A program made the position numbers and the translations under genes. Below are positions 11,073-23,692 of a DNA stretch of 64,000 nt, piece after piece. Location: positions 7,492,001 through 7,556,000 of the forward strand of contig NC_135360.1 in assembly GCF_051622035.1 (NCBI RefSeq), given 5' to 3'. Under the pieces are notes generated by a model. It saw only the letters and a program-made list of their open reading frames with translations, made no database searches and had not been told where the DNA came from. This DNA comes from Arctopsyche grandis (taxonomy: Eukaryota > Arthropoda > Insecta > Trichoptera > Hydropsychidae). How positions within the stretch are numbered: position 1 is the stretch's first letter; each line of letters begins with the position of its first letter.

Positions 11073-11370
11073 AATGTATGTCGCAAATATGTACATATGT
11101 ATATGTATTTCGTATTTGGAAGCTTATATTTTTTTAATTATACGTTTTGTATAAACTGTTTATGAGTTTTTTATTGCCTTCAATACACATTTTATATCAC
11201 ACTTCATTTAATTTACCAAAGCACTTACAACAAACATGAACGTTACACTCGGAATTTAGCAAAAGCATTTTTTAAACAATTAAATATATTGACTATCGAC
11301 TATATAGTGCCTTCAGAAATAAATGGAGTATAAAACTTTTTGATCCTTCCCAATAACCTAGCATTGAGCC
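11073..11370. other. SHMT 3' UTR and flank
   Basis: AT-rich 3' flank. An AATAAA polyadenylation signal is at 11318-11323, about 245 bp after the stop codon; no closer canonical signal is seen. A hAT MITE begins at 11371. Confidence 0.45.
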
Positions 11371-11877
11371 CACTGGCGGATCCACGGTGGTGGCACGAGA
11401 TCAATGGCCACCATCCTAGAGGACTACATAGTATTATACATATTCATAATAATTCAAATTCGCATTCGGCGTCTAAGAACGCAATTCAAACGCGCTTTTT
11501 TGGTCCAAAAAGTAACATTATGGAATCGGTGTGAGCAGACCACTCTGCCCTGCAGGTATAAAATGTTCGCATGTGCATAATCAGTGCAGCTGATCCACGA
11601 TCCTTCGCCTACACTGGGAATTTCCACTTTTCGTTGTATAGTTCGATTTATCTCTATTTATATTTTATTTCTATTTATCACAGTTGTATAGTTCGATTTC
11701 CGAGTAATTAAAGTTGAGAATATTTTATGTATTTATATTTTTATAATTTAGTTTAAATATTGCTTCACAAATTAATAAGCTTCTATATCAATAAATTAAT
11801 AATATAACTGAAAAAAAAATAGTGTATTAAAAATTATAAATGGCCCCCACCTGACAAAATTCCTAGATCCGCCACTG
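11371..11877. mobile_element. hAT-type MITE with perfect 8-bp target duplication
   Basis: The ends are CACTGGCGGATCCA and the complement of CAGTGGCGGATCTAGG. Both sides are flanked by the identical 8-bp ATTGAGCC (11363-11370 and 11878-11885). The 8-bp duplication and CA(C/G)TGG ends are typical of hAT elements. The interior of about 480 bp is AT-rich and non-coding. Confidence 0.9.
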
Positions 11878-11885
11878 ATTGAGCC

Positions 11886-12882
11886 GCTATAATTGAAAGT
11901 GGCATAAGTCCACTTTTCTTAATTTCGAGAAATATCTCGCAAAACACTAAATATATTGTTATGCATTTAACAATATTTAAAAATAATGAAATAGTGTTTT
12001 TGGAACTGAAAATTGAACTTCCGCCATTTTCAAAAATATAACGGCTCATATGTACATACATATATCAAGAATGAAAAAAAATGTTTTATCTACCCTGTTT
12101 TCTTTGTTAGGCTATGATTCAAGGATATAAGCTGATTTGAATATTCAATATTATACAAAGATTATTGTATTGACAATGTCGGACTACATTCAATTTAAAT
12201 TATTTCCGAGTGAGCACACTATTTTCTCATTTACTACAATAGTCGCACAATATACATAAATTAAATTTTACACACAGAAAATGGTACGTTGTCTGCAAGT
12301 ATATTTTACTAGCTTACGAAGCATACCTAATGAGATAATCTCAAATCATTGCTTGCTTCAATTGCTAGCGACATGCTCTTCACTCTGCAAAACATTGTAT
12401 TTAACAAATCAAATTTTATTATATAATATTTTTCATTTCATTTCAATATGTATATGTATGTCTGTGGTGTATTTATTTTTTGCAATTCACTACATATGTA
12501 CATACGTAGCAATTTAGTAAAATATTTAACGAGTTCAAATTACATTTAATAGATTGACATTTGTTATAATTGGCGATGAGCAACGTATCCAAAATCCCCA
12601 AATAATAGTGTGGCAGTATCGGATAAATATTTTTAACATAACAGTCAATTGGACTAAATTGGCTGAATGAGCTCGGCCCGCTCGGCTAGCGAAGGAACGA
12701 CTAGATAAAAGAGTTCCTCGAGAAGTGCGCCATCGCTAACGGGGACGATCTAGCGCAAGGATAGACGAATGGCGACGCGGAAGGATACGTCCTAGATCTT
12801 GTGTTCGGTGCAGATTCCGAAGCCCCAACGGTGCGCAGTGGCTCGGCACACAATGTGCTCAGTGTAAATAACGAGTGGTGAC
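11886..12882. other. neprilysin upstream region and 5' UTR
   Basis: AT-rich until about 12650, then distinctly GC-richer (12660-12882) up to the inferred start codon at 12883. That shift suggests the promoter-proximal region or 5' UTR. No other gene was found in the interval. Confidence 0.4.
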
Positions 12883-15800
12883 ATGGCCACACGTGCTATA
12901 GCAAATCTCTTGGAAGAAGCTGAAAGGAGACGCCATGAAAAGAAGCAAGCATGTGCAAGAAAAAGGTTTGTTCAACTTTATCATTACATACAAATTTTTT
13001 TTAAAACTTATTTGTATCTTTTTAAATAAAATTTTAGCTAAATTCTACTAAATGTACGTATGTAAAAATACAATCATATTTATTGTTATGAAAATAATAA
13101 TAATAAAAAACATTAAAATTATATGTGCAATACAAAGTTTTGACCCGTCTCAGAAAAAGATTAATTTTTTTATATTATTTTTCCATTACATATTACATCA
13201 TAAACTCAAATTTCGTTTTTTTATTAAATTACTTTCCTGTATGTACTGAATATTCAATATAATGTTACTAGAAACTCTAAATAATTTTACGAGAAACTCT
13301 AAATAAATTTCGTTGTTCCGGTATTCATAGTACATGATATGATAACAAATTTTGTATTAGAAACAATATGTCTGATATTGCTGATACACTTTATTGTATT
13401 ACTGACAATTTTACCTTTTATTTATTTAGTAAAAAAAATTTGCTTTAATATATGTATCATATTTGAAATATTTATAAAATTATTTGCTTAACATAGTATA
13501 ATATTACAATATATACATAAGTACATTAACGAACTCAGCTTTTGCTAAGGCTATTGATATTCTCGACGTGTTTTTAGTGTTCTTTATATTGTGATGAAAT
13601 TAAATATTTTATATAATATGTATTTTTATAATTATTTTACTAAACGATTTCTCATTATTTTTGAAATCTGATATATAATTTAAATTATTATCTGTATTGC
13701 TTTGTTTTTTGGCCACAGTAATGCATTTAGACCACTCATAATGTCACTGTGGCCTAATCTGAAAATAAAATCAAATAAAAATTTCGGTCATTTTGAAATC
13801 ATTTTAGTTTTAAAAATTTAAATCATTATGATGGACTTTATAAAACAATTATATTCTTATTATTATTTCTTATCAAACAAACAAGCTATTTATCCAACAA
13901 ATACAACTATCGGTAAAAATAACTTAAAATGAAATAAAACAAATGAGTTACGAAATTTAATTTCAATTGAAAATCTAACAGATACATTCATACATATATC
14001 CGTTTATTCAAATTTAACGGTATTTGTTTTCATGGACTGTTTGCATGGATATAGTTGGACGTAAGTGACGCAAATATTAATATTTTAAAATGAAATCTAT
14101 GTGTAGGTGCGTATTATCATTGTAATTGTTGAAACGATGTTTCAGGTCATTGTGACGCTCGCGTGTCAATTTTGATTTGGCGACGACCAATTTCTCATTA
14201 GAGTCGATTGAACTAAAAAAAATCGTATGCTCTGACATTTTTTTTTCAGTCTGGGTCTGTTCTTAAAGTTCCAAGTGCAAATTAGAGCAAGTCAACTGAA
14301 ATTTTTGATCCCATAGATGTTTTCACTGTTGACAGTACGGTGACCTTCACCCCGATGCCAAACTGTTAAGACAGAAGGACAAGCGACTACGGTCATCGTC
14401 ATCTGTCACCTGTCAAATCTCGTCGTTGATTTATGTACATACAGTTCGCGCTGCGGAAGTACATTGTTTATTTCGAAATAACGTGACGTCAAATTTGAAC
14501 CTTATTGACGTCGAAACGCAAGCAATAGTGGCCAATTTCGAATATCGCGCCACTCGAAACAATACATTCGATGGCCATATTAAAAATCGATTAAACAGTT
14601 GGATTCGTGGACATAAACTTTTGATACTCATTTTGTTCAAACTATTTCTTGAGCTCAATACAGTGACTAACTCTTTAAAGACTATACAAATCAAATTATT
14701 ATGATATTATTTAGATTATTATAATTATTAAATATAAATCTTTATGTTGTTAATTTGAACAAACTCGCCATTTCGTTTATAACAAACTTTCACTCGATGG
14801 TTGTGTACGTAAACGCATAGTTGTTGGCCAGTGTGAATTTATAGTTGCTTGAACTAAAACTATACACTAATGCAGCGGTTTCCAAACTGGGAGGCGCGCC
14901 TCCATGGGGAGGCGCGGACTATTGCCAGGGGAGGCGCCAAAACTTTTTAATAAAAAAATAATTTTCATACCATAACATCTACAAATAAATAAAACTTCCT
15001 ATTGTAGCTTAACAGTACAAATTCAATGCATGAATGTTTATTTTTATTTTTATTTCATTTTTATATACACATTTAATTAGCAACCTTTTTCGAAGAAAAC
15101 CAACATGAAGAGACATGAACTTACCTATTTGGTTGAAATTTTTGGAAAATTGAGCGTTTTAAATAAAGCAATGCAGGGATCACAAATACATCCACTTGTT
15201 CAAAAAGACAAAGTAAAGGCTTTCATTAAAAAGTTGAAGTTATGGAAATCAAATTTACAAAAGAATGAGTTGGATATGTTTTCACTTTCCAAAGATTTCT
15301 GGGCCACAGCCAATATTGAAGCAAGTAAAAATCTTTTTATTGACCACTTGGATGGTTTAGTGCTGCATTTTTCCAATTATTTCAAAAACCTTGATTTCTC
15401 AAAATTTTTGTGGACACAGAATTCATTTAACTTCAATGAAGAAGACGAATTCGAGCTGACAACCATCGAAAAAGAAAAATTGATAGAATTATCATGCGAT
15501 AGCTCACTAAAACAAAAGTTTCAAAATGAAACCATAATTAAATTTTGGATGAATTTGTATTGCAAAGCAATGCAAGTGCTTCTACCGTTTGTAACGTATT
15601 ATTTATTCGAAACGGGATTTTCGGCACTAGTTGCAATGAAAACCAAATATCGAGCCAGGTTAATAGTCGAAAAGGAGTTACGAGTGGCACTCTCCATATT
15701 GCCCCCCAAGATTTGATAAACTTTGTGCCAATAAACAACAACATCTTTCACACTAAATTTTGATGTGTTAGACGTAGTTTAATTAGTAATTTAATATAAA

Positions 15801-18800
15801 AATAAATATAGGTGTTCGTATAAATTTATGTTATAGCAAAACCTTTTTATTATTCTGTCTATTGTAGTGTTCAGTATTTTTTTTTAAATAAAGTTTTATT
15901 ATTTAAAACGTGTCTATATTATTATATCTATTAAAAAATAAAAGGTAGGGAGGCGCGGAAAAAAAATTTTTTTTAGGGAGGCGTAGTAGCATAAAGTTTG
16001 GAAACCGCTGCACTAATGTCAATTATTCATCAAGGACACTTAAGGTTCTCTGTAATAGCGCACGATTATTATAATTTTTTTTAGCTTTATGTGGCTAGTA
16101 ACTATATTGCCTGACAACTGTAGCCTTTTTCTTATCTACGATAAAAATTACATTTTATACAAAATTAAATAGGCGTACAAAATGAAATATAGGTTTATCG
16201 ACGTCTAAAGTATCTTCGCTCAAGTTATTGACACATTTTAATTAAAATATAGCTCAATCCAAACATAGCAATACGCCTCGTGAATAACGGTCGACCAATA
16301 TATTGTGTCTAAATAAATACATAAGTACAAACGATTACTCGGGACAAATCATACACTACTATTGATTAATTATCAGTAAACGAATATATTTTTGTGGGTG
16401 AATAGGGTTGCTAATTTCCTAATGATGCTATTTCATAACTGAAAAACTCATCTACTATGCAACATATCGTTTTCTGTGATCTCTCCCCCGAGTACTACAC
16501 ATGTACTTGTTTAATATTAAGATTAGTAACCCTACTATGTGCAATACCTTACTTATTTTAAGTCCTAATGAAATTACTAATATTTCTATAATATTATTTA
16601 TCAGAGTAAAACAAGTGGCTGCAGTTGTAGTGGTGGTGATGATTGCTTTGACTTGTGCCATCTTGAGCGCTCCGCGCATGTCTAGGCAATCGCAACAACG
16701 TCGAATACCATCCCGCTATACCAACTCTGAATATATGACACCGGAGGATAGGGAAGTGTTGAACGACGTGAGGACATCATTTATACCGACCAGCTCGATA
16801 GTCTTGCCGCCGACTGAAGAAATTCTCAGTTTGGTTGAGAAAGAGCACGAAGAACTCATATCGGGGATATTGGACACTAAAGTGAAAGATAGTGAGAATC
16901 GAGACGTTTTTAATTTCAGCGTAGAGCTGGGTGCTGTGGATTCCACAGAAAATATAGAAAAGGAAGAGGTAGAAAGTTCTACCAATGCTACTGTGGTAGA
17001 AGAGATTGAAAGTGGAAACGAAAGAAAGAAGAGAGAGACCAATGCGGCAAATTTGACTAGTAGCGCTCTTATATGGAGGAATAATCATGGAAATCAAAAT
17101 TTATCTGCGGAACATGATTTGTAAGTATTTGGATAAATATTTGTATTATTCAATTATTCCTATACATACATAAGTGCGTAATTTGCAGCTATACATATGT
17201 AGTATAAGGTTTGATCTGTCTTTTTCTTAATTTACACCGTATTTCATTTAATTTAGCAGGAGGAAAACTCTAAATCTCAAATACCAAATCTTCGTTTTGA
17301 ACCTTAAGCAAATTCCATCAACAAGAAATATCTACATACATAAAAAAAATGCAGAACATTAATTCAACTCAATTCAGAAAAATATGCTATCAGAACTAAA
17401 AAATGAAAGCACATTTTGCAATGTAGTATTTTATTTTTATGAGGAATTTTTATTATTTCTGGACGTTACTGCTCCACCAATTAACAATAATCAGTATATT
17501 TTCTGTCGTATAATTAAGTGACTCAAACAGAGTGCTTCTCAATTGGTATATTTTAAAACTGGTAGTCTTTATAATCATATAGACTCGGCTGAAAAGAGCT
17601 GGTCATCTGTATTCAGCAGGTGCCCTTATCGGAAGGTCTCGGCATATCTACTTAAACGGATAGACAATTCTAGTCAACTAGTCAAATTGACCCATTTGTA
17701 ACACTACAATCTCGTTATAAATAGATTCAGCGTTCATCCACGGTAAACGCTGTGAGCCCTATTAAGATGGATAGATAGATAGAGAACTAGTTAGAACAGA
17801 TAGATCCAATCATGCCCGACGTTGAGCATAAATGCTTCGTCAAGATTTTAGCAAGAAATGCAGCGTTTTGCAATGCACGATGTTTATTTGTTCTATTTTA
17901 TTATCGTGTCCCGAATGATAAACTCTGATTGGCGTGCCTAAAAACGTGGTGCGCCAACGCCGAGTAATGCAATGATTCGTGTTTTATCATCGAGTTGCAG
18001 AAAAACTGTCGAGATAAGCGTTGCGCAGATATTGTGTGTCCGCTATTGCTGTTCGTTGTTGAATTTCAGATGGGAGTCCCATTCGGACATGACGGAAACT
18101 GGTGACGGTGAGGTTTTAGATTACGAAGAAGATGTGCCGAAGAGTCATCCGGAGCCGGAGGACGTCAAGGATGATGTTGAAGGAGTCGACCGTACAATCT
18201 TTTCAGAAAGTAATCCGTTTTACATTGACAATAAGAAATTATGAGATTTATTTATATTTAACTATGACAATGCATTCAGTGATTAGGTATTTTGTCATAA
18301 AAAGCTTGTAAAAAAAGGTCTAACGAAAATCACTGAAAGCTGGTATCTAAAATAAATCTAAAATCTAAATCTAAAACCTTAATATTCAATTAATTCAGTC
18401 TAAAAACAACGATTCTTCCATTTATCTATGGAATCAGATTGATTTTCTGGTTGTACTTTTAGGTTTTCAGCCTTTTTGGAAGGGAGAAGGTAATATCAAG
18501 AGCATACGAAAGACCCAAGGTGAGATAATGCGTCAATATATGGACCCAACTGCGGATCCTTGCATCGATTTCTATCAATATGCTTGTGGAAATTGGGCTC
18601 CACGTAATCCAATTCCAGCTGATAAAGCTGGGTAATCGATCAGCTTACTTAAATAGTTAATTTGCTTAATTACTTCTGAGCTCAAGCTAATAAGAATGTT
18701 TTAGATTCGACACATTCGAGATGTTGCGAGAAAACTTGGACATCGTTTTGAGAGACCTTCTGGCGGACGCTGATGCTGGAACTCGTATCCCAAGCACTCC

Positions 18801-21781
18801 CTTGCAAAATGTGGGATTTGATAATGCCCTGCTGAATGCGGAATCTCCCAACAGACATAGAATCAAACGGGTGGATCATAAATTTATTAAAACGCAGAAT
18901 AATGTTTACGGAAGCAGAAAGAGGAGGGCGACGGGTGAAGAGTTGAAATATGAAGGTTTGGACGAGAGCAAAGAGTTGGACGCCACGGTGAAAGCCAAGT
19001 ACTTGTACGAATCTTGCATGAATTATAAGATAATAGAAAACAGGGGACATCAACCGTTACTAGAGCTCTTGGAGTCGTTGGGCGGATGGCCTATTATCAG
19101 CCCTGCTTGGGATAAGAGGCGGTTCGACTGGATCGAAATGGTAGCCAAGCTGAGGTTGTACAATAATGATATTCTTATATCGGAATGGGTCGGTCCAGAT
19201 TTGCTGAATTCGGACGAGTTCGTTATCCAAATCGACCAGACAAACTTAGGTTTGCTTTCGAAATTCAATTGATCCCTTTGAAGCTATTTTAGTTGTCTCA
19301 CCCGCTATGCGATTCAGAGAAAGCAGTGAAATAACCGAAAAAGTTTCCAGTGTCTATTTAAAATATAGTTGAAATATCATTTTTAGGTTTGCCTACCAGG
19401 GAATATTTTCTGGAATCGACAAATCAAGTTTACCTAGAAGCTTACAAGAATTATTTGGTTAAAATTGCAACACTACTTGGTGCGCCTAACGAAGCTGCTT
19501 TGAAGCAAGCTGATGAGATCGTGAAATTTGAAATTGAGTAAGTAAAAGCTCTGTACTCATTCTAGATGTATTTTCTATTTTTGCTTTTATTGCTTTATAC
19601 TTGCGAGTTCATTCAACTGTGGTATTGATTTCGTATCAGTTGAAGTAGTCAATAACTTATATCGCGCAATTTGAAGCAAAACAACCAATGCTTCAGTTGC
19701 CGGGCAAAATTTGCCTTGACAAAAATTTTCAAGACCATGACTTTTGCTGTAAAATATTCTAATAAAATTTACTCCATATTTCAGGTTGGCAAAAATAACT
19801 TCTACAGCCGAAGAGAGACGAAACGTTACCCACCTGTACCATCGTTCAACACTCCACTCCTTGATGGTCATGGTACCGGGTATAGATTGGTTCAGATACT
19901 TGGAGCTAGTCACGAACAGAGTAGTTAAATTAGACGACACAGTGGTTATTTTCGCCATGAAGTATTTAGAGGTAACAATAAAGGCATTTAGAATATGTTT
20001 GGGTCGTAAGGTGTCGAAGTTCACTTCCGCGCCGAACGACCCAGAATCTAACGCAAAATTGCTTCGCATTAATGCTTCCTTTAAAGTTCACTGCCTAACC
20101 CTTCTTAGGATTTGGTGAAAGTTTTGGATGAAACCGAGCCCAGAACGATCGCCAACTACCTGCTGTGGAGATTCGTCAGGCACAGAGTTAACAATCTCGA
20201 CGACCGTTTCCAAGAAGCTAAACAAAAGTATACTAAGCACTTACTTTAACCGTAAATATTCGTAAGATATGGAAAGTGTTTCAGTTTGTAAATGCTATTT
20301 TAGGTTTTATTACATATTATTTGGACGAGAGCAATCTCCACCTCGATGGAAAAACTGCGTGTCCCAAGTGAACGCAAATATGGGCATGGCGCTCGGGTCC
20401 ATGTTTGTCAACAGATACTTCGATGAGAATAGTAAAAACGATACTCTCATCATGACCAGAGAGATTCAAAGATCTTTCCAGGAACTTATCAACATAACTT
20501 CTTGGATCGACGACGAGACTAAACTTCTGGCTGGAGAGAAAGTTGAGTCCATGTTGTTGAAGATTGGCTATCCAGGATTTATACTGAACAAGGACGAGCT
20601 GAACGCGCGCTACAAAGACCTGCACATACATCCAGAGACTTACTTCGAGAATACGCTCAGCATTCTACAGCATCTGACAAAAATTGAGCAATCTAGGTCA
20701 GTGGTTCGGTCGCAATCGATCAGAATCACCTTGGGAGCTATTTTATGCCAATAGCTAGAGTATTTGCTATAATTGATTAATTTGATTCCATTATACATAT
20801 TTTGACTTGGTGACAAATATCATCGTAAAATTTTGGAATGTGCTACCTTTAATCTATTGTAGTACATACATATATTAATCTATTGTTCGGTTTGTAGATT
20901 GGGTCAACCAGTGAACAAGACTCACTGGAATACAGTTCCAGCAATCGTGAATGCTTACTATAGCCGGAACAAGAATCAGATAATGTTTCCGGCTGGTATT
21001 TTGCAACCTCCGTTCTACCATCGCTATTTTCCAAAGTGTTTGAACTATGGAGGAATAGGAGTCGTGATTGGACATGAAATAACACATGGTTTTGACGACA
21101 AGGGTAGACTATTTGACAAATTTGGAAATTTGAAAAGGTTACCCAGATTGATTATACCCATTAGTATATTAGTTGTCAAAGTTTCAGCACTTTAATGTAC
21201 TTTCAGTTGGTGGCACGACATCGCCAAGGACATGTTCCATAAGAAGGCAAAATGTATCATAGATCAATATGGACTGTACACTGTTTCAGAAGTGACAACG
21301 CCACTTGATGGGTTTATGACACAGGTAGTACTATCATTTACGCATTATTCCAAATTCAATAGCTTATCTCTGACAATCGAGTATTTATTCAGGGTGAAAA
21401 CATCGCTGATAATGGAGGAATTAAGCAAGCGTTTCGCGCTTATCAACGTTGGTATCGTCAGAATGACAATCAGGATGAAACTTTACCTGGAATGAATGCC
21501 ACCAGTAATCAATTGTTCTTTTTAAACTTTGCTCAGGTAAGATACGATTGGATCCGGTTAAAATTCGAAATCGCTTTCGTAATTTTTAATGCTTAAACTT
21601 GTAGGTTTGGTGTGGTTCAATGAGACCGGAAGCTATGAAAAATAAATTGAAGACTGCAGTGCATAGTCCAGGTAGATTTAGGGTAATCGGCACTCTATCA
21701 AATTCTGAAGATTTTGCAAAAGAGTTTCAATGTCCGCTAGGGAGTCCGATGAATCCAGTGAATAAATGTAACGTTTGGTAA
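12883..21781 (+). CDS. M13 zinc metallopeptidase (neprilysin-like), complete
   Basis: Type II membrane ectoenzyme that cleaves peptides outside the cell. Coding exons: 12883-12965, 16605-17120, 18070-18209, 18463-18631, 18705-19249, 19387-19537, 19785-19971, 20109-20227, 20304-20696, 20898-21137, 21207-21324, 21393-21536, 21605-21781; phases agree throughout, giving about 993 aa. Exon 1 gives a basic cytosolic tail ([20 protein letters not shown]..). One membrane segment follows (residues about 30-50), then an acidic stalk, then the M13 start ([14 protein letters not shown]). [24 protein letters not shown] (827-831; zinc ligands His827 and His831, Glu828 catalytic), ENIADNGG (Glu889 ligand, Asp893) and WCGSMRPE are all present; it ends CNVW, as the family does. 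It is longer than usual (about 750 aa) because of the stalk and an insertion of about 70 residues in exon 5. Polybasic sites occur at 168-171, 355-358 and 374-377. The exon 3 donor (AAA|GTAATC) is the weakest junction. Which paralogue this is cannot be decided. Confidence 0.93.
12966..14872 (+). other. neprilysin intron 1, left part
   Basis: AT-rich intron. It contains one small imperfect inverted repeat around 13730-13770 (TTGGCCACAGT..CACTGTGGCC). No other element or exon is recognised before the hAT insertion at 14873. Confidence 0.5.
14873..16010 (+). mobile_element. non-autonomous hAT transposon (1138 bp) with 8-bp TSD
   Basis: The two ends share 16 identical bases, CAGCGGTTTCCAAACT, as terminal inverted repeats, each followed by a GGGAGGCG-type subterminal block. 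The flanks are a perfect 8-bp duplication, CACTAATG (14865-14872 and 16011-16018). It carries the C-terminal third of a hAT transposase (see 15105-15716) but no BED zinc finger or DDE core, so it is an internal-deletion derivative. It sits in neprilysin intron 1 in sense orientation. The perfect duplication suggests a fairly recent insertion. Confidence 0.95.
15105..15716 (+). pseudogene. hAT transposase C-terminal fragment (ZBED5/Buster-like)
   Basis: An uninterrupted frame of 203 codons. Its end, [20 protein letters not shown] followed by [18 protein letters not shown], is the hAT dimerisation domain found in ZBED5/FAM200-type proteins. The earlier part ([20 protein letters not shown]) matches the middle of such proteins. 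The N-terminal BED finger and the catalytic residues are absent, because family members are about 600 aa long. The frame is clean, with no stop or frameshift, so the element is young or the frame is under weak selection. The ATG at 15105 is simply the first in frame and is not a family start. Confidence 0.85.
16019..16604 (+). other. neprilysin intron 1, right part
   Basis: AT-rich remainder of the intron, ending with a TTTATCAG acceptor before exon 2. A continuous frame runs through the acceptor from 16501, which could mislead a gene finder into an in-frame ATG start there. Confidence 0.5.
17121..18069 (+). other. neprilysin intron 2
   Basis: 949 bp between a GTAAGT donor and a TTGAATTTCAG acceptor. 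A slightly GC-richer stretch with a short GATAGATA run lies at 17765-17785. No coding signal or transposon end was recognised. Confidence 0.5.
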
Positions 21782-21967
21782 AAAAATGTGTAAAATAATG
21801 GATGTAATGTATAAATGTATAAAATGTGTAATTTTAAATTGTATTTAGTAATAAGTAATTGTAATTAATTTAATTTTCGTAGTGCTTTTTTATACTTTTA
21901 TGTTTTATTCGTGTGTAAAGTGAGTTTTTAAACACAAAATTATGCAATAGTTATTTAATTAGTGTAA

Positions 21968-21973
21968 AATAAA
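21968..21973 (+). other. polyadenylation signal AATAAA, neprilysin
   Basis: Canonical AATAAA about 190 bp after the stop codon at 21779-21781, in an AT-rich 3' flank. It is the first canonical signal seen. Confidence 0.5.
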
Positions 21974-21981
21974 TGATTAAA

Positions 21982-23692
21982 AAAATTATGGTGGTTGTTA
22001 ATTTAATACATAATAAAATTTTTTACTGCAATTGTTTCTTTTCTAACCATATACATATACAGTTGTGTCACCCTAATGGTTTCCATGGGTTTCCGGAAAC
22101 CCTTGTTAAAAATCAAATGTTTCCGGAAACCCGTTAAAAATGTAAAAATTAATATAACTTTTATCAAAAATTATACAGATCTTGAAAATTGTTTTCGACG
22201 ATTACAATGTCGCAGTTCAATTACATAGCAGGTAAAGCGAAAAAAACTTTTTTCGAAGTATACATATACAAATATAATATATATAAATTGAAAACAATTG
22301 GAAACCCGTTGATCCAAGATTGGGGTGACACTAGTGTACAAATCATTATTCAGCAATAAGTAATGACACACTATATGTATGTATAAAGGTAAATTAAAAT
22401 GCAACATCATAAAAGTGAAAACTTTCAGTGAAAGTTTCCTATTGCAATATTGACAAAAATTTAAATATTCATATATGCATTTAATACAGGAATATACGTG
22501 CAGAATTTATACTAAGACGTACAGATTTTGAAATTTTTAATACAAAGGATGTTTGTAAAGATGAATATTCACGTTTAACGTTTCGATTGCGAATTATTTA
22601 CGTATTTGTATTTCAAGTTATCGAGGATTTAGTAATGGAAAGGGGTTCTGTTGGCAGCAGTGGCTGTCCCGGTCGCAGCTGCAGCGACCAGTTCGCCAGT
22701 TGTCACGCGTTGTTCGTGGAGTTTGGACGTGTCGAAATTTTCCACGCGATACCTCGGTTTGTTATTTTTACTCCAATGAAACGCTCTATTCGATCGCAGA
22801 AATCGACGTGCAAAATGTCGTAGATCGATCGCGCAATCGCTACACATAGTCATTCATCGTTCGCATCTGATCTCGTCCTCGCCGTTTTAAAATACATTCC
22901 CCTATGTATCGATTCGACTTTCGTTGTGCGGCAAATCTTAATTTGTTTACATCTTATCAATTGCATTCCTTGCGAAACGTTGACATTGAACTGCCACTGT
23001 CATTGTCGCGCGTCAATTTCCCCTTTGGAAACTGTCCAAATGGCTCTGTGTTTGTTGATTGTTTTACAATAGCCGTGAAATTTCACGCTCACTTTTTTTT
23101 ACAGTTTTCGCTTTCAAGGTTATTTATAGTACTGTCATATCATTTTTACATAATTCGCGCCAAATTTTTTGATTATTATTAAAGTTCGACTGTATTAAAG
23201 GCGATTTGAAAATAAAAACAAAACATTTTGTGTTATAATTAGTTGACACTTTAAATTTAAATTTCTCACACAATGCTCTAAATTTTACTACTAGTCAAGT
23301 CATACACTGGTACATTTACACATCCTATATCTTTAGTAGGAAAAAAATAAAGGCAATTCCTCTTGATTAGTTGAAATGCTCAGACCAATATTGGTTTTCA
23401 TATACTAAAGGTATATATAACAAAGCTCTGTAAACGATGGGAACATACATACATACATATATGAAAAGCATAAAGGATCCAATCCACATTAGTAATATGA
23501 ATCTTTTTCGTTTAATATTTATTTATTTTTACATACATATATGCCGGGAAGGCCTAACAGGTAAACCCCAATGCGCCTTTCTAGTCAATTACAAACAATA
23601 TACAATGTTTGGAATAATTTTAACAAAGCATCATACAAACATCTATGGATAAATTTTTGATAACCTTAAATTTTCGGAGCACTTTTATATAT
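21982..23692. other. intergenic region, with GC-richer block before PHTF
   Basis: Two copies of TTTCCGGAAACCC lie at 22089-22132. The stretch 22620-23090 is GC- and CpG-richer than its surroundings and could hold a PHTF promoter or 5' UTR exon. No open frame in it resembles a known protein. A SINE tail begins at about 23525. Confidence 0.35.

Noticed and set aside
16716-17097. Two antisense frames opposite neprilysin exon 2
   Set aside because: Low-complexity Ser/Phe-rich translations of the acidic stalk exon in other frames; not genes.
18210-18244. Read-through of neprilysin exon 3 to the TGA at 18242
   Set aside because: It would truncate the protein before the whole M13 domain; the AAA|GTAATC donor joins exon 4 in frame.
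22587-22823. Short frame in the GC-richer block before PHTF
   Set aside because: No domain and no splice link to PHTF; more likely 5' UTR or promoter sequence.
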